From Cyclina sinensis (Eukaryota; Mollusca; Bivalvia; Venerida; Veneridae), in NCBI GenBank assembly GCA_012932295.1, contig JAAONU010000010.1, forward strand, positions 20,844,047 through 20,908,046: a DNA stretch of 64,000 nt, read 5' to 3'. A model generated the notes under the pieces. That model was not told the origin of the DNA. It saw nothing but the letters and a program-made list of their open reading frames with translations, and made no database searches. Position numbers and translations under genes: made by a program. Of the stretch, positions 12,215 through 24,960 are shown in pieces (the first letter of the stretch is position 1; each line of letters starts with the position of its first letter).

Positions 12215-12674
12215 GTGTCGCCTGACTATAGTCAGGAGACACATAGGTGTTGCTTACGGTGTCCGCGTCGGCGTCGTCTCATTTTGCTTGTCCGGGGCAT
12301 ATCTCAAAAAGTACTTAAGGTTTCAACTTGAAACTTCATAGGTAAATAGATCTTATTATGAAGAGGTGCAATGCCCAAAAACCATAACTCTTTTTTTCCA
12401 CAATTGTTGAGTTATTGCCCTTTGTAACTTTTCATACTTAATTCTTGTCCGGGACATAATTCGAGGTATTGAAGATATCAACCTGAAGCTTCAAAGGTGA
12501 TTAGATCTCACTGTGGAGAGGTGCAGTGCCCAAGAACCATAACTCCCTTTTGGCATATTTTTTTGAGTTATTACCCTTTGTAATTTGTCATACTAAATTC
12601 TTGTCCGGGGTCTATAAATTCCACATTCTATAGAAAAAAGTTAAATGACTGGTAAGCTGTCGTCAGGCGACACG
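12215..12674. mobile_element. repeat element with GTGTCGCCTGAC ends and 156-bp internal repeats
   Basis: The left end GTGTCGCCTGAC and the right end GTCAGGCGACAC (with one altered junction) are inverted repeats. The left end itself forms a small hairpin, GTCGCCTGACTATAGTCAGG. The interior consists of about two tandem units that start with CTTGTCCGGG at 12287, 12444 and 12600, a period of 156-157 bp. Shared words are ACTTGAAACTTC, GAGGTGCAATGCCCA, CCATAACTC and GAGTTATTGCCCTTTG. No long reading frame is present. The classification beyond 'dispersed repeat with inverted ends' is open. Confidence 0.65.
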
Positions 12675-12996
12675 TTCGACTCGCGGAGTTCTAGTTTATG
12701 GAAAACATCGACTAATATTATATCGTAACTATCACCAGCGTTACACATTTCGTAAATAAAGTTCAGACGATTTGCAATTTACAATTTGTGTTATTAATCA
12801 CCCAGAAGGTCTTTTCGGATCAGGTCATAAGTTCTACATTTGGCGCCTTAAGGGAAAATTCTAATTTCTCACCAGACATAATATTTTATAGAAGTTGTCA
12901 AATTCTCTACTTTTATGGCACTCCTTAGCTAATGAGAGCTGACACCGAATATTAAATTAAATTGCATTTTCTGATCTTGTGGCAAATACAACGATT

Positions 12997-13226
12997 TTAT
13001 TGCCCTTCCATATCATTAACTGCATGAAAAAAATGTAAACAATTTATTCCCATTTCAGTTTCGGTGTAAGATGGTCTCTCATGGACCTCTGTAAAACGTT
13101 TCGTACTGTCTCCATTTGTACGTGTGTCCAGTAGAGCGTGTTGAACAGGCAGTTCGTCATTGTCGTCTGCAGCAATCAATTTTACTTCAGTGATTACACT
13201 AGCTTGAACGTCCCTTGTGATACATT
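12997..13226 (-). CDS. coding-looking open frame, unidentified
   Basis: On the minus strand a frame stays open from about 13226 down to a TAA at 12997-12999 (about 76 codons). An internal ATT/ATG-like position near 13179 is the usual predicted start. The peptide is unusually rich in Asp, Glu and Thr with balanced composition (for example LIAADDNDELPVQHALLD), unlike the Phe/Leu/Lys-rich chance frames elsewhere. I recognise no family and saw no strong splice acceptor upstream. It could be a terminal exon, a decayed exon or chance. Confidence 0.2.
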
Positions 13227-14127
13227 GTACGATTTGACATCACACAAAGGTGATTACCAATAAAATGTCAATTCTGACCGTTTGACAGTATCTCTAACTT
13301 TTCTTGTGAAATGAAATGATTTTATTTTTGTGATGACCAAAGGCATTGTTCTTTGTCTGAATATTAGAGATATGCCCGAGAAAGGAAGATACTTATGTTT
13401 GCATGAAACGACCCAGCATGGCTACAATATTCCATTAAGTTACTGTGCAACCTTTACACTAAGCCCCATCTGTACTTTGAATTACCTTTCTACGTAATAT
13501 AGTCATTTATATATTTCTGCTTAAATAAAATAATACAACTCTTTCGCAACGTCATCACCATTATTATTAATTTGTCAAAGTAAATTTAACATCAGAGCCA
13601 TTCTGTTGTGACACAAAATAAGTCCGGTGTAGCCCTTCGACAGAAATCATTTTATATGTCAGTATCATCTTTTATAATCCTCACACACGAGCTAGAAATA
13701 CAACAGGCTCAGCGTTATGCAACAACATCTCGAGATCAATCTAAATAATAGATCTATCAAGTTACAACAATAAATTCCGTTTCCAGCTATTTGCAGTCAT
13801 AAAAATGCTGGAAGTTATATCCTTAAGTGACTTTTTTATCACACTGTATCCTGTTTTATGACCTGAGTTGCCTTAAAAAAGAGATTTTATAGGTTGACAA
13901 ACATTGAGGGCTGTCTAGAAAATAAACAAGATGGATGACAAAGTAGTTTTATCAAAAGGCAAATGGAAAAAGTTAAACTGAATTAAATGTATGCAGTTTT
14001 GTCAAAAATCTTTGAAATATTCACAATTTTATTGTAACACTGAGTTAGTGAATACAAATAAGTACAGGCAATTGATAGAATACTCATTTTGGGAAACAAG
14101 TAGCACTTTCTTTAGTTTATAGAGTTT
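13227..14127. other. non-coding stretch
   Basis: No gene or repeat recognised. Confidence 0.4.
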
Positions 14128-14262
14128 GTTGACAGAAAACGTATCATTACATTAAGAAATACAGTTTGTTGACAGCAAATGACAATTGTTTTTCGCTTAC
14201 AGAAAAAAAGAAATATTAAAAACGTATCATTAAATTAAGAAGTACAGTTTGTTGACAGAAAA
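14128..14262. repeat. local direct duplication
   Basis: AAAACGTATCATTACATTAA followed by CAGTTTGTTGACAG (about 14133-14175) is repeated with few changes at about 14218-14261. The copies are separated by about 85 bp. This is a small local duplication with no visible function. Confidence 0.6.
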
Positions 14263-15062
14263 GTTATACCAACTCAAATCTGGTGAAAACCGTTCGTATT
14301 GTTGTGCATTTATTCTGTCATTTAGTTATTTCCCTGATTTCATCGGAGGAAACACATTTCCTGAAGAAAAAAGAAAGACAGCCTTGAAGTAAAATTATCA
14401 GAGACTTAAACTGTTTTGCAAGTACAGATTACCATTTGTCTTCAACAATAAATGTTTTAGGTAATGTCTCGAAAACAAGAATAGATTGTCATCTGACAAA
14501 TTAGTTTAACTGAAATTCATATACGCTTCCGTAGGCATAACCATTGTTCATTTACGAGAAAGTTAGCAATTTCTTCCGGAGAATGGATGTCTTCTGCTTC
14601 TTTTCCTAGAGAAGATGGTTAGGTAAACTGTCCCACCTGATATGACTATGACACTTAGAAGCCATTCAGCTGATTTATTTATTTATTAATTCATTCATTC
14701 ACTTATTCATAAAGAAGTCAAACCAATACTTTATGTAGCCTCGTTTGTCTGTAGACATTTTTAACGTAATGTTGTTGTTGTTGTTAAAAAGAGATTTAAG
14801 ATACATCACAATTTCTTAAAGACGTTTGTTTATTAAATAAGTTTGCTCGAAATACTGAACTAAACTTGTGTACAGTTAGTTAAATGGAAACGCTTCATAG
14901 AACATTGCTTTATGAAACTTAGTCTAATCTCATTAAAATCAGCTTCAAAAAAACGCTGTGCTATTAGAATCTGAACGTCACCAAAAGAGGGTCACCTTCT
15001 CTTGACCTTTTAATCAGCCAATCAGTGCCTAGCTTTCAGGTTTTTGAAGGCGAATCAGTTCT
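14263..15062. other. non-coding stretch with possible SINE tail remnant
   Basis: At about 14621-14664 the words AAACTGTCC, ATATGACTATGAC and TTAGAAGCC resemble the SINE tail at 30430-30500. A (GTTGTT) tract is at about 14770. No exon was recognised. Confidence 0.35.
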
Positions 15063-15412
15063 TAAAAAAGTTAAAAAAAGATTTTTTGCACAAAATATTT
15101 CGTTCCCTCGAGTTAAAAAAAATATTGTTCGCACAAAATAACTCGTTCCCACAAGTTAAAAAAAGATTTTTCGCACAAAATAACTCGTTCCCACAAGTTA
15201 AAAAAAGACTTTTTCGTGCATAATAATCCGTTCCCACTAGTTAAAAACAGATTTTTCGCATAAAATAATTCGTTCCCTCAAGTTAAAGAAAGATTTTTCG
15301 CACAAAATATTTCGTTCCCACAATTTTAAGAAAAGACTTTTCGCGCAAAATAATCCGTTCCCACAGATTAGAAAAAAATATTTCTGACAATAAGTCGTTC
15401 CCACGGATTAAT
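15063..15412. repeat. 42-43-bp minisatellite, about eight units
   Basis: The word CGTTCCC recurs at 15101, 15144, 15186, 15229, 15271, 15313, 15356 and 15396, a spacing of 40-43 bp. Each unit is approximately AGTTAAAAAAAGATTTTTCG then CACAAAATAA then CTCGTTCCCAC. The units are diverged. Open frames of 60-63 codons on the minus strand across it arise from the repeat and are not evidence of a gene. Confidence 0.85.
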
Positions 15413-16044
15413 AAAATAAATCGACCATGTCCTCTCCATGCTTCCATAGAAGATAGAACTGAATGGGTCCCCATCAGATCTAACCGTAGTTAGTTATGGT
15501 ACTTCAGTCAGATTGAAATTTAGTCAAATATATATTTACAAAGGAATTTGCAATTGACTTCAGTAATCAGTCTCAAATAGTTGCATTAGAAGATAGCATT
15601 ATCATATATATATATTAACTAATGACATTTTCAAGATTTTTTTTCATTTGTTTATAATTTGAAGTTTAACGCCTATTTCAGCTGCATTTTTGTTATATCC
15701 CATTTAACAAGTGTTCCTGACTGCCTCCTCACTTGAACTAAGGTGAATGACAAATTACCTTTTGAGATTAATGTGTCCGGGATAAATTATCACAGAGAAA
15801 TTTAGCCAGCCCTTGTGTTGATGTTCGAGCAAATATCATCGTAAGATGTTATTAAAACAAAACCTATAATACAAATGTAGATAAAACCGTATCTGGTATA
15901 TGGCGGGTTTTTGATAAGCAATGAAAACTATAGAGTTGCAATAGACATATCCATGTCTAACTCTTGAATTAATGTAAATAACAAACTATAATTCGTCTGG
16001 TAAGTTTACTTGTTAGGTGGACTGAGTTTAAATATCTGTAGATT
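15413..16044. other. non-coding stretch
   Basis: No gene recognised. There is a short (TA)n run at about 15603. Confidence 0.4.
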
Positions 16045-16190
16045 AAATAAAACCCAAATAAAAACCTTTTGCTTCCTTTCTCCCACAAATAGGTGCTTGA
16101 TCAATCTTGTAACACTATTTGTAACATCGCCATCTTTATTATCAGTTTAGCCTCTATCAGATTTGTCTATTCCTTGTACAACTAATTAAA
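16045..16190 (+). repeat. dispersed duplication, copy A
   Basis: This shares a colinear block with 17188-17327. Common words are AAATAGGTG, TTTGTAACATCGCCATCTT, TTATCAGTT and AGATTTGTCTATTCCTT. The copies lie about 1.14 kb apart in the same orientation and are moderately diverged. No coding potential was recognised. Confidence 0.65.
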
Positions 16191-16528
16191 CATGGCCAGA
16201 CATTTTATTGGTATTAGTGGCTTAATTTATGGATTCCGATGAATTGGAAGAGGTTGAGGTATTGTTCAATAGTCGAGCCGATGCAATCAAGCCTTCCTCC
16301 ATTATATTAGTCTGACAATGTGTAGTTTTTATGGTTTCCTTTACATGTATGTATTCATTCAGTACTGTAACATAGTAAAAGTTCTGTAGTAAAATGTACC
16401 ACCTGTAAAACCATGTAAGCCATGCAATTAGAATATAGTATATTAAACAAAAGTGAAAATATTCAGCTAGAAACCTCAAAATGTATTAGCATTTATTACA
16501 ACAATATCAGATATATAACAAATTGGAA

Positions 16529-16735
16529 GCGAAATTGACTGTTCCAACGACTTTCACACATTAAAAACACGCAGTGTTAAGCGTTTAATAAATTTCGACA
16601 TTAATTATCATTATAATTTCTGTATTTTTAGTAGAAACGAAATTGATTCACTGTTCCAACGACTTACACACACTGAAAACAAGCAGTGTTAAGCGTGTCG
16701 AAAATCTCGAAATTGATTATCATTATGGTATCTAT
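16529..16735 (+). repeat. about 105-bp tandem duplication, two copies
   Basis: The block GCGAAATTGACTGTTCCAAC with CGACTTTCACACA and GCAGTGTTAAGCGT (from 16529) is repeated from about 16634 with small changes (ACGAAATTGATTCACTGTTCC). It lies between the two dispersed copies at 16.1 and 17.2 kb. Confidence 0.65.
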
Positions 16736-17187
16736 CTGATGTCTGAACAAATTGGCTAGATACTTTGTAGAGACATATAATGATGAGGCGTCATTACAAA
16801 GTCGAAAGAATTTAAATAGTACAAATGCACATTGTTATTACGTGAAATGAAATTTTATAAAGAGTTTCGTCGCATTCCCGCCATATGTTACGTAAGTAAG
16901 AGTTGTGGCTTTGTCAGTTTCATTTAGGGTTTCTTCTGATGAACCTTATTTTTCTTGTTTGCTGTTTCAATAATCCATTTTTGGCATATGTTACGGTGTT
17001 TTTTTATTTTCTTTTTTCTTTCTTCTTTGACTGCTTCAAAACAACTTGGATCAAACTTATTCTGCCTTATGTTATCCTGTGCAATGAGACTGTTGATCTG
17101 TCAACGGTAAACTTAATAGAACAATAGTCACAAAGGTGACATTAAATACAAATAAATCATGAACAAGTTAAGTGGATTATATGAAAC

Positions 17188-17327
17188 CAAAATAAAAATC
17201 TTTTTGTTCTTTTCCCTAACAAATAGGTGTATGATCTATTTTTTACATTCTTTGTAACATCGCCATCTTCATTATCAGTTACGCCTTTATTAGATTTGTC
17301 TATTCCTTTTACAACGAATTAAAATAA
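17188..17327 (+). repeat. dispersed duplication, copy B
   Basis: This is the partner of 16045-16190 in direct orientation, sharing TTTGTAACATCGCCATCTT and AGATTTGTCTATTCCTT. The open frame just upstream (16903-17127) is Phe-rich with no recognised domain and is not called as a gene. Confidence 0.65.
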
Positions 17328-19240
17328 GCGTAAGAAAACGTAATGTTTCACATTTACAATATAAATATTGCATTTCATAATTATGTATTAAAATTGAAAC
17401 CTTAAAACCCTTCTTTGTCAAAGGTTTTTCAAATTGGTAAGAAACTCATTATCGGTCCAGTAACCAAATTGCCACTAGTTTCAAGTTATGGAAGTGTTTA
17501 TAACTATTTATAACTAGAAAAAATCATTATGTCTGCAAGGTAATATAGTCAATTTTTGCAAAATACACTCTTTGTCCACATACGGATAAAAGCTTGCGTA
17601 TAAAAAAACCCCACATGGTAATACAATTTTGCATTTATAAGATTTATATAAAGCTTTGAATAAGTAACATATATCGATGGAGAATGCATTTGTATTCTTA
17701 CAACGTTTTATAAAAGGTGTCAGTTCCTTTCTTCTTATATTACTTAGAAAAAAAGTATTGCATGAGGGTAATTCATGGACAATACATAAAGTTTCTTAGA
17801 CAAGGCATATTTTGTTAGAATGTACTAGCTCAATAAAAACGAGTTAAATTCATGGAAATTTGTCTCTAAAGAAATTTAATATGCATTGAAAATGCGTTTA
17901 TGCATTGTATTTCAATTCTTATATTTTGTAAAAAAGGGACACGAGGGCACAGGCCTGCTCTAAACCTTTTTTTTAATTTTGTAATTTGATCAGAACTTTT
18001 CATAAATTGTAGCAACTTTGCTTGAAATGTCCTGTCTCTATGAATTTATTTGTGCTAAATGTCTTCATAACTTTTTTACCAACATACCCATAGTTTATGG
18101 CTAAAGGAAATTATTCAGTTCTGAGATATTGGGAAATGCTGTCGAAATATTTGCTTAAAAATGGGAAACCTGTTTAACTACGAATATAAATGCGTTGACA
18201 AATAGTTATCTTTGTTTACATAATTTGAATATTTTAATTTATAATACAGCCCATTGATAAAAGTATAACATAATCGCTAAATTATGCAAATATTCACGCC
18301 AATGCAAAAACAACTTGCTTAAAAGAAAATTTGCTGTTTGTTTTCACTTATAACTTGACCATATTCGTGGATGTCACCGGATATAAAAATACCTACTTAT
18401 GTTTTCTCTTACCTCTCCACTATTGCCCGGATTTAGCCGAAGAGGCTTATTTGCATAGTTTACGTAAGTTATTTTTAGAAACAACCAGGACCTGAGTATT
18501 CTCGACAGATCGTAATTCTTCCTCTGTATATTTTACAGCTTTTTCTCAGTGTATTGTTAGTGTTCTGTCGAGCACACTTACGAGTACGTTTTGTTGTACC
18601 TATCGTTTTGAATGATCCACTATTGTTGTCTACGTCAAATGTCAAAATTCATTATGTTACATTGACGAGTCGTTTTACGGATATTGGCGAAGTGCGTTTG
18701 GCATTTTCCGAAGCAATTTAAGACTGGCGGGTCATAAAATATTTTGATAATTTAATCCTGATGTATCTTACGGTATTGGATTCCTAATATCCTACCTCCA
18801 CTCTGAAGAGTATTCAATTCCATTAGTTTGTGTAGATCCAAAGAGTCTATTACTTTACATAAAGTATGGCAAATGAAAGTTAAGTAATGTTACTCAACTA
18901 GCAAAAGGACCTCAGGCAATAAATTTACTGTCATATTTTTGGTCATATTATGATTTACATTCAGCTCCTAAAAGGCTTTAAAGTACCTCGGCAGACTGAT
19001 ATATTATTACTGTTGGCTCATATCTATAGTCCCAGACGATTTCTGCATTGAACATTTCATAAAAGTATGCCTTTTCCAACATGTTGCATAGGTCAGCATA
19101 TGTCATGGTTTGTTATGAGTAGTAGCCGAAAGTTAAACGGACAGTGTATGAAATCTGCATTTTACATCCAACTCGTACTATTTTTATTAAGACTCATTTA
19201 TTTTGCATCGATTGCGTTACTAGTTCTTTCAACTTAGATT
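17328..19240. other. non-coding stretch
   Basis: No gene or repeat recognised. Confidence 0.4.
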
Positions 19241-19405
19241 CATCACGCTCGAAGACTGCTTCCTGGGTTCCATACCAGTATTTGCGCAGCGTGGAGGAAT
19301 GTGAAGATCGTGAGAGTATCTCGCCTCTGACGGGATTCGAACCCGCGACCTCCGCGACCTTCGGATCCGCAGCCCTGCGCTCTACCCCTGGACCACGGTG
19401 CATCC
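19241..19405 (-). mobile_element. tRNA-derived SINE (family 1), best-preserved copy
   Basis: On the minus strand it starts with a tRNA-like head: an A-box-like TGGTCCAGGGGTAGAGCG and a B box GGGTTCGAATCCC. A body follows that ends GGAACCCAGGAAGCAGTC and TTCGAGCGTGATG. The B-box arm pairs well, but the anticodon arm does not form a standard seven-base loop. Two opposing open frames of about 94 and 131 codons run across it; the peptide word VAGSNPVRG is a typical translation artefact of a tRNA B box. Copies of the same family are at 7235-7387 and 9088-9212. Confidence 0.8.
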
Positions 19406-22400
19406 AACTCGTACGAATGTCTTTCGCTTTTTTATGGTTCAAAGGTATGACTAAAAGGATGAATACGTCACTCTTCAAGATTATATGTACTTATTGTGTA
19501 GTCACTCTTGCACAAAAGTCTCACAGAGTGCATGATTAAATTATATATCTACATACATGAATACAAAAGTTTCATTTATTTTCATTATAAACGCTTATAA
19601 AACATTTTTGCATACTAAAGTTACAATTCTGAATTATGGTAGCTTTTTCTGAAAGATTTGAGTACTTGAGTACAGATGGTTGATTTGCATTCAAAATATT
19701 AATATGTATAAATACACAAGTTAAATTCAAACTCAACAGAAAGATTGACTTGTGTTAATTAATTTTACTGTAACAAACTTGCGAAACCTGCTTCTATGAT
19801 AGACCTTCTGTTACCTATAACAATGCAGGTAACAAAATTCCGGAAACATTCCCAATTTTAACAAGGTATTGCAGCACATTTTCAGGAAACAAAATAATAG
19901 ACATAACCAAGTCAATACAGTAATGTCTGCTTACGTCGATTTTGTAACAATAAAAATGTCAAGTGTTGCAAGTATTTACTACATTGTCTAAACAGATAGA
20001 CAAGTTAGATTGGTAGCGAAGGATAACAAGACAAAATTCATGATATGATATGATGACATGACATGACATGACCTGATACAGTTACCCATGAGTTGATGAA
20101 TACCAATACAGTGGTGAAAAATAATACTTACCTGGTAGTTCGTATCATTATTGCTAAGTAGATACGGGGACTACTGAATTTATGGTTCATATCAAATCCT
20201 TAGTCGATGGTTGACTTAAAATTGTAAAACGTAACAGAGTTGATGGCTTCCGTTTTCATTTAAAAAAAATCGTAACATTTACTTGATGTTTCTCATTTTA
20301 TATCATTTTAAAACGTAACACCATTTTAGTTTTATTATGGTTACAGAGTTGACATACTGCAGGATATACGATTATCTTTTTTTAACTATTAAAACAAATA
20401 AAGTTGTGCATTTAAATTAAGTGATCGACAACTCCCTGAATTTTGGAAAGCATGACATGCAGCAAAAGGATCGACGTGATTGATTTCGATAAAAAGCATT
20501 TTTCGCAGTGTCGTAAACATAACCGTTTTCGGAAAATTGTTGATTGGCAAAACTATATCTATCAACGAAATAGACGTCATTACAATTCCCAGTTGAACAT
20601 ACAGTAAATTTGCATTTAAATAACGTTTCAAACAGTTCAAAGAAGGATGAAACGAACAATTTATCAGAAAAGAAATAAATGACATGGCTATCAAATTTAA
20701 TTGTAGAGACAGAAATAAATTCTGAAAACAAATGACAATTTCTCGTCTGTGGCAAGAGTTTAAATTATTGCCACGGGATATATAAATAGTGTTCCTGTAG
20801 GATATATTATTTTCCTTGACTTTACATAGGCTAATATAAACATGTTTTTCGGTTATTTCAGGATTTTGTTTTGTACAGTTAGACTTCTGTATAATATTAA
20901 AGCTGCTTTTCTATCTCGCAAATTAATGAAAAAATAAAAATCAATTTAATGTTTGTATTTGCATAACCAAGCCTGCATCTACTTAGCAAATGTTGTCGTA
21001 TTGCTGTGTGTTCGTTATTATGACATACGGGATTCTAACATTCTATAATAGTTTTCTCTTTCAGTTTGAGGTTACAATTTTCTTTTCTTCTTGTCTTAAA
21101 CCCCTTCGTTGTCAGTTGAATCATTTTTCTTTTTTTTTTCGATTGCATAATTTTCTGTTTCTTTTAACTTGCTGACTGTTGCAATTTCATACAATATTTT
21201 CACTTAAAAAAAGAATTATGTGCCAGATATGATTTGGTGCATTCACTTTTTTCACGAAATATAATTACGATTTCATTCTTTGAAATGACGTAATATATTA
21301 AATATGTTTTTCGTGAAAACAGTTAAACCGTGATATTTTCAAATTCATTGTTAAGATTCATTTGAAACTCCTGAATAGATATTGTATCACCTCCTTCTGG
21401 CAAAACACACATCTGTTGCAACATTTTCCATGTGTGGCCATGATAAAGTTAGACATAAAAGCCACGAATATAATTTCTATTTCTAGACACAATGGAATAA
21501 TAATAATCTATTAGGTGAAAAAGATAGTTGCGTTTCTGGTCATCTGCGACATATAATGCTCTTGCAGTGTATTGGAACTTATATCCCACCCTGAATTATT
21601 TATTTGTCGGGATTACGTTCCTTGATCAAGTTTCGACCTAACAGATTCATAACAGAATTAATGAGTCTGACTTTCTAGTGGGACTATAGGAGGACATAAA
21701 GTAAAATGACAAATATGGTTGGCTATGCCTACAGAAACAAGATACCGGTATACGATGCAGCTGATTAAGCAGACTTTGCCACAGTTTTTACGACGTAGTC
21801 ATGGTCATAGATGAAATAAATTGCATTTCTCATTTTAAGAGAATAATGAGCCGGCTTTAAAATAGCTTGCACAATTGCACTTAGACAACATACCAAACAT
21901 ACATGTGTTAAATAGTTTTCCTCGTCACGCAATGTTACTTTTTTCGACGTATACGGAATGCATTAGAATTGATGCTGAGAGCCTTGCAAGCGTTCCATAT
22001 TCTAGATACAAATATTTTCCGTTTGCTTTATAAAGCATGGACACTATTTATTTCTTTTTTTATATATATAATCATATCAATCGTGTTCTTGAAATAACAG
22101 TTGGTGTAAGCTAGAAGTTTAACAAATGTTTATGTAAGTCTTTCATTATTTGATTCAATGTCTTTGACGTCAACGGCAACGCTGATTTCGGTTACTGTTC
22201 TTACAGTTGAATGTTTTAAGAATCACAGAACACTACATTTGCATATGCTTATTCATTAACCTGAAGCTCACAGAAACTTATATATTTTAATATTTGCAAG
22301 AAAGGACTCGGAAATTGTAGACCATGATCGACAAACATCGCTGAAGAGGAAATTAATATTTGAAACCACTTCCTGCTCTTAAAAGCCGCATTTATATTTT

Positions 22401-22685
22401 AAGTTCAGTTTTCAAAGAGTTAGGTAATATGTTACAAGTTACAAATAAAAAGCATTTTCCAATTTCCTTTTTGGGTGTTTAAGTATATGGCTGGTGCACA
22501 TGCAACAAGACATTAAAAAGAACAATAAAAGTAAGAAACATTTTCAATTTACGGTTGTAGTTTTAGTACAGTAATATATAGTACGTGTTTTAGTGCTTAA
22601 GCCATATAAGTAGTCATTAAATCAACTTGAATTGAATAATTTGCCAGCAAATAGTAATATTCTGTCTTTTTCATCTGTACTTTTG
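19406..22685. other. non-coding stretch with a short pentanucleotide repeat
   Basis: A GATAT/GACAT pentamer tract lies at about 20040-20076. Overlapping minus-strand open frames at 20389-20755 show no family signature and share the same DNA in two frames, so I do not call a gene. Confidence 0.4.
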
Positions 22686-22800
22686 TGCTTGAAGTAAAAT
22701 TATTAAGATGCCTGCAAATCGGTAAAGCAGTTCCTTTCTAAAATTGATTCCTGGAAATAGATGATCATTTTGATGTTCCAGGATAAATATTTATGGATTA
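22686..22800 (+). repeat. dispersed repeat, copy A
   Basis: It shares with 24850-24960 the colinear words AGATGCCTGCAAATC, GTAAAGCAG, CTAAAATTGATT and CCAGGAT. Together with the 24.0/25.3-kb pair this suggests an old segmental duplication with a period of about 1.2-2.2 kb. Confidence 0.5.
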
Positions 22801-23963
22801 GCCATAACCTTATGATATGAAAATTCCAAATAGTTGACACAATAAACATAAGTAATTGTTACTTTTTCAATATTTAGCATTATCAATATTTATTTCATAA
22901 GTAAAAAATGTAGCAAAATAACTACATATGAATCTTATGCATTGTAATTTAATTTCCGAGACGCAGGTTTAAAGCAGTAAGTAATTATTAGAATTATCTT
23001 TTTTGTAATCCGCTCTGTTTAAAAGAATGTGTACCATCATTAAATTTGTGGATTTTACCTTTCTTGTTTGTATATTTTACTAATTGTTTCTTAGACGTCA
23101 GACGTGGAAGCGTGTTCGGAAATCTTCAAAAAAAAAAAACCCGTAAAGTAAAACACCTTGCGCATATGCAATAAAAAGGTAAATTAAATCTACTTGTTTT
23201 TTTTAATCATACAGCCTTCTTTTAGGATATATTTATAAACGATCTTTATTTCAGTTAATTCATAAATGCCTAGCGTCCACAAACTATACATAGGCAAACA
23301 GTGTAGAATGCAATGTTTGCATAAAGGACTTTCTTCCCTAAAAAGTTTTTACCAGAAGCCCCTTACTTGATAATGGACTCGTCCAACTAACAAGGCTGAC
23401 ATAATCCATTGGACATAAATGGGTTAAATGTTCAAGAATCCTCCTATGGAAAAAACAAACAAATAAACAAAACAAAAAAAACGGCAAATGAAAAGAAGTA
23501 GATTGATCGTCTATCTCGGTCACCTGAATGTAAGACGTTTATTAAGGACAGTATAATAATGGGAAATATAATGATTATTTCTTAAAAGATATCAGATCGC
23601 TTAAAATACAAGTAACTATTAAATACGAAAGAACGATAACAAAATGGGACATGTTGCTTTCATAATGTCAGAAAGCGTACCAGTATCCATTAGTTGTATT
23701 GGTTCTTCGCAGTAAATACTTAAATCTAAAGCAAATGGAAAATGTCGAGTTTAAACGTACCGTTCATACGTTTGGAGATTTTGAAATTAATTTGACATTA
23801 GAGACAATAAAAATTGAAGGATTTTGAAGCGGTTGCATTAATTTTGCTTCAAAATTGACCGTAAATGGCTGACAAGGTATTTGCTAAATGTCTACTTCTA
23901 AATATGTTTTGTTTTTTCCCAACGGTCCTAAAATATGTAAACAGTGTAAATACAAGTTGTTAC
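22801..23963. other. non-coding stretch
   Basis: The segment 23780-23880 (AATTTGACATTAGAG, GGATTTTGAAGCGG, GCTTCAAAATTG) resembles 28540-28640. No gene was recognised. Confidence 0.35.
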
Positions 23964-24170
23964 AAAATGGGTCGGAATTTAACTGAAAGGTCGAGTGAAG
24001 ATATGAAATGTTATGCCCAAACGTATCGTTCAAATACTAGGTAATCTGCTGTTACATTCTTTAACCGATCTGTCGTATCCAAAAGATAGATTTTTTTTTC
24101 TATCAAATATTCAGCCATCCAAGCTGACTTTAAGTGCATTTGTCAGCATGCATCTGGTGAATCATGTAAG
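23964..24170 (+). repeat. dispersed unit, copy 1
   Basis: This is the first of four colinear copies (also 25255-25440, 30550-30775, 34515-34625). Shared words in order are GTCGAGTGAAGATATGAAAT, a CCCAAACG-TCGTTCA block, GGTAATCTG, ATCTGTCGTAT, AGATAG and CTATCAAATATTCAGC. The 73-codon open frame over it is not conserved among the copies, so the unit is more likely non-coding. Confidence 0.6.
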
Positions 24171-24849
24171 AAATTCGGTCTGCAAAGAACTAATACAGAA
24201 AATGCCTTTAAAAATTCATTTTTCTGTAGTCTGAATTCATTAAAAAAAATAATTTGAAAAAATCAGTATACGGAAAATTCCAGTAACACTAAGACAAAAT
24301 TCTTTTCCACACGCACTTGCACAGTTTCGCTTATTACATATCTGAGTAGCCCCTTACAAATGTGTACTTAAAGCTATTCACTTTATATTGTTTTGTGTTT
24401 CTAAAGAAGTGTATCAGAGGTTTTATTGATATTAATCATTGAAACAGTCAACAACTTATCGATGAATTTAAAACCGTTGAATGTGGGAAAACCTAATAGT
24501 TTCTTGTAAATTTATAGGCTTTGCAGAAACCTTTCCTTTCATTTCAACAAAAGGTGAAATATCCAGACAAAACAACGACATCTCTCTCATCATTACATGA
24601 AGTGGCTGCAGGAGTTTTTTTGTTGAGACAATTGTAAATGGTGTTGTTTTGTCGCTAAAATGAACAATAAGTTAAGAAACAATATCATATCAGTTCACTG
24701 TTATAGGTGAAGTACCGTAACCTGTAAACTTAATTGTGTTATTTCTGTACATCAGAAAGTAGACATTAAACATCCTTGTCTAAAACACATTTGCCACGAA
24801 GCAGAACTTATCTTTTCTTTTTGCCACTGTTGTACTTTTTTTTAAATAA

Positions 24850-24960
24850 AACTCAGTAGGATGCCTACAAATCAGTAAAGCAGATTCCTACTAAAATTGA
24901 TTGTTTAGAACAGTTAGTCATTTGCTATACCAGGATTAACATTTCAAATCAATCTGGCAT
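24850..24960 (+). repeat. dispersed repeat, copy B
   Basis: This is the partner of 22686-22800, sharing GGATGCCTACAAATCAG, TAAAGCAG, ACTAAAATTGATT and CCAGGATTAACATTTCAAAT. Confidence 0.5.

Noticed and set aside
19144..19539. A 131-codon plus-strand gene and a 94-codon minus-strand gene
   Set aside because: Both run through a tRNA-derived SINE. Motifs such as LTGFEPATSATF and VAGSNPVRG are typical translated B-box artefacts.
20389..20755. Minus-strand gene of 101-112 codons
   Set aside because: Two different frames are open over the same DNA, with no domain and no splice or start evidence favouring either.
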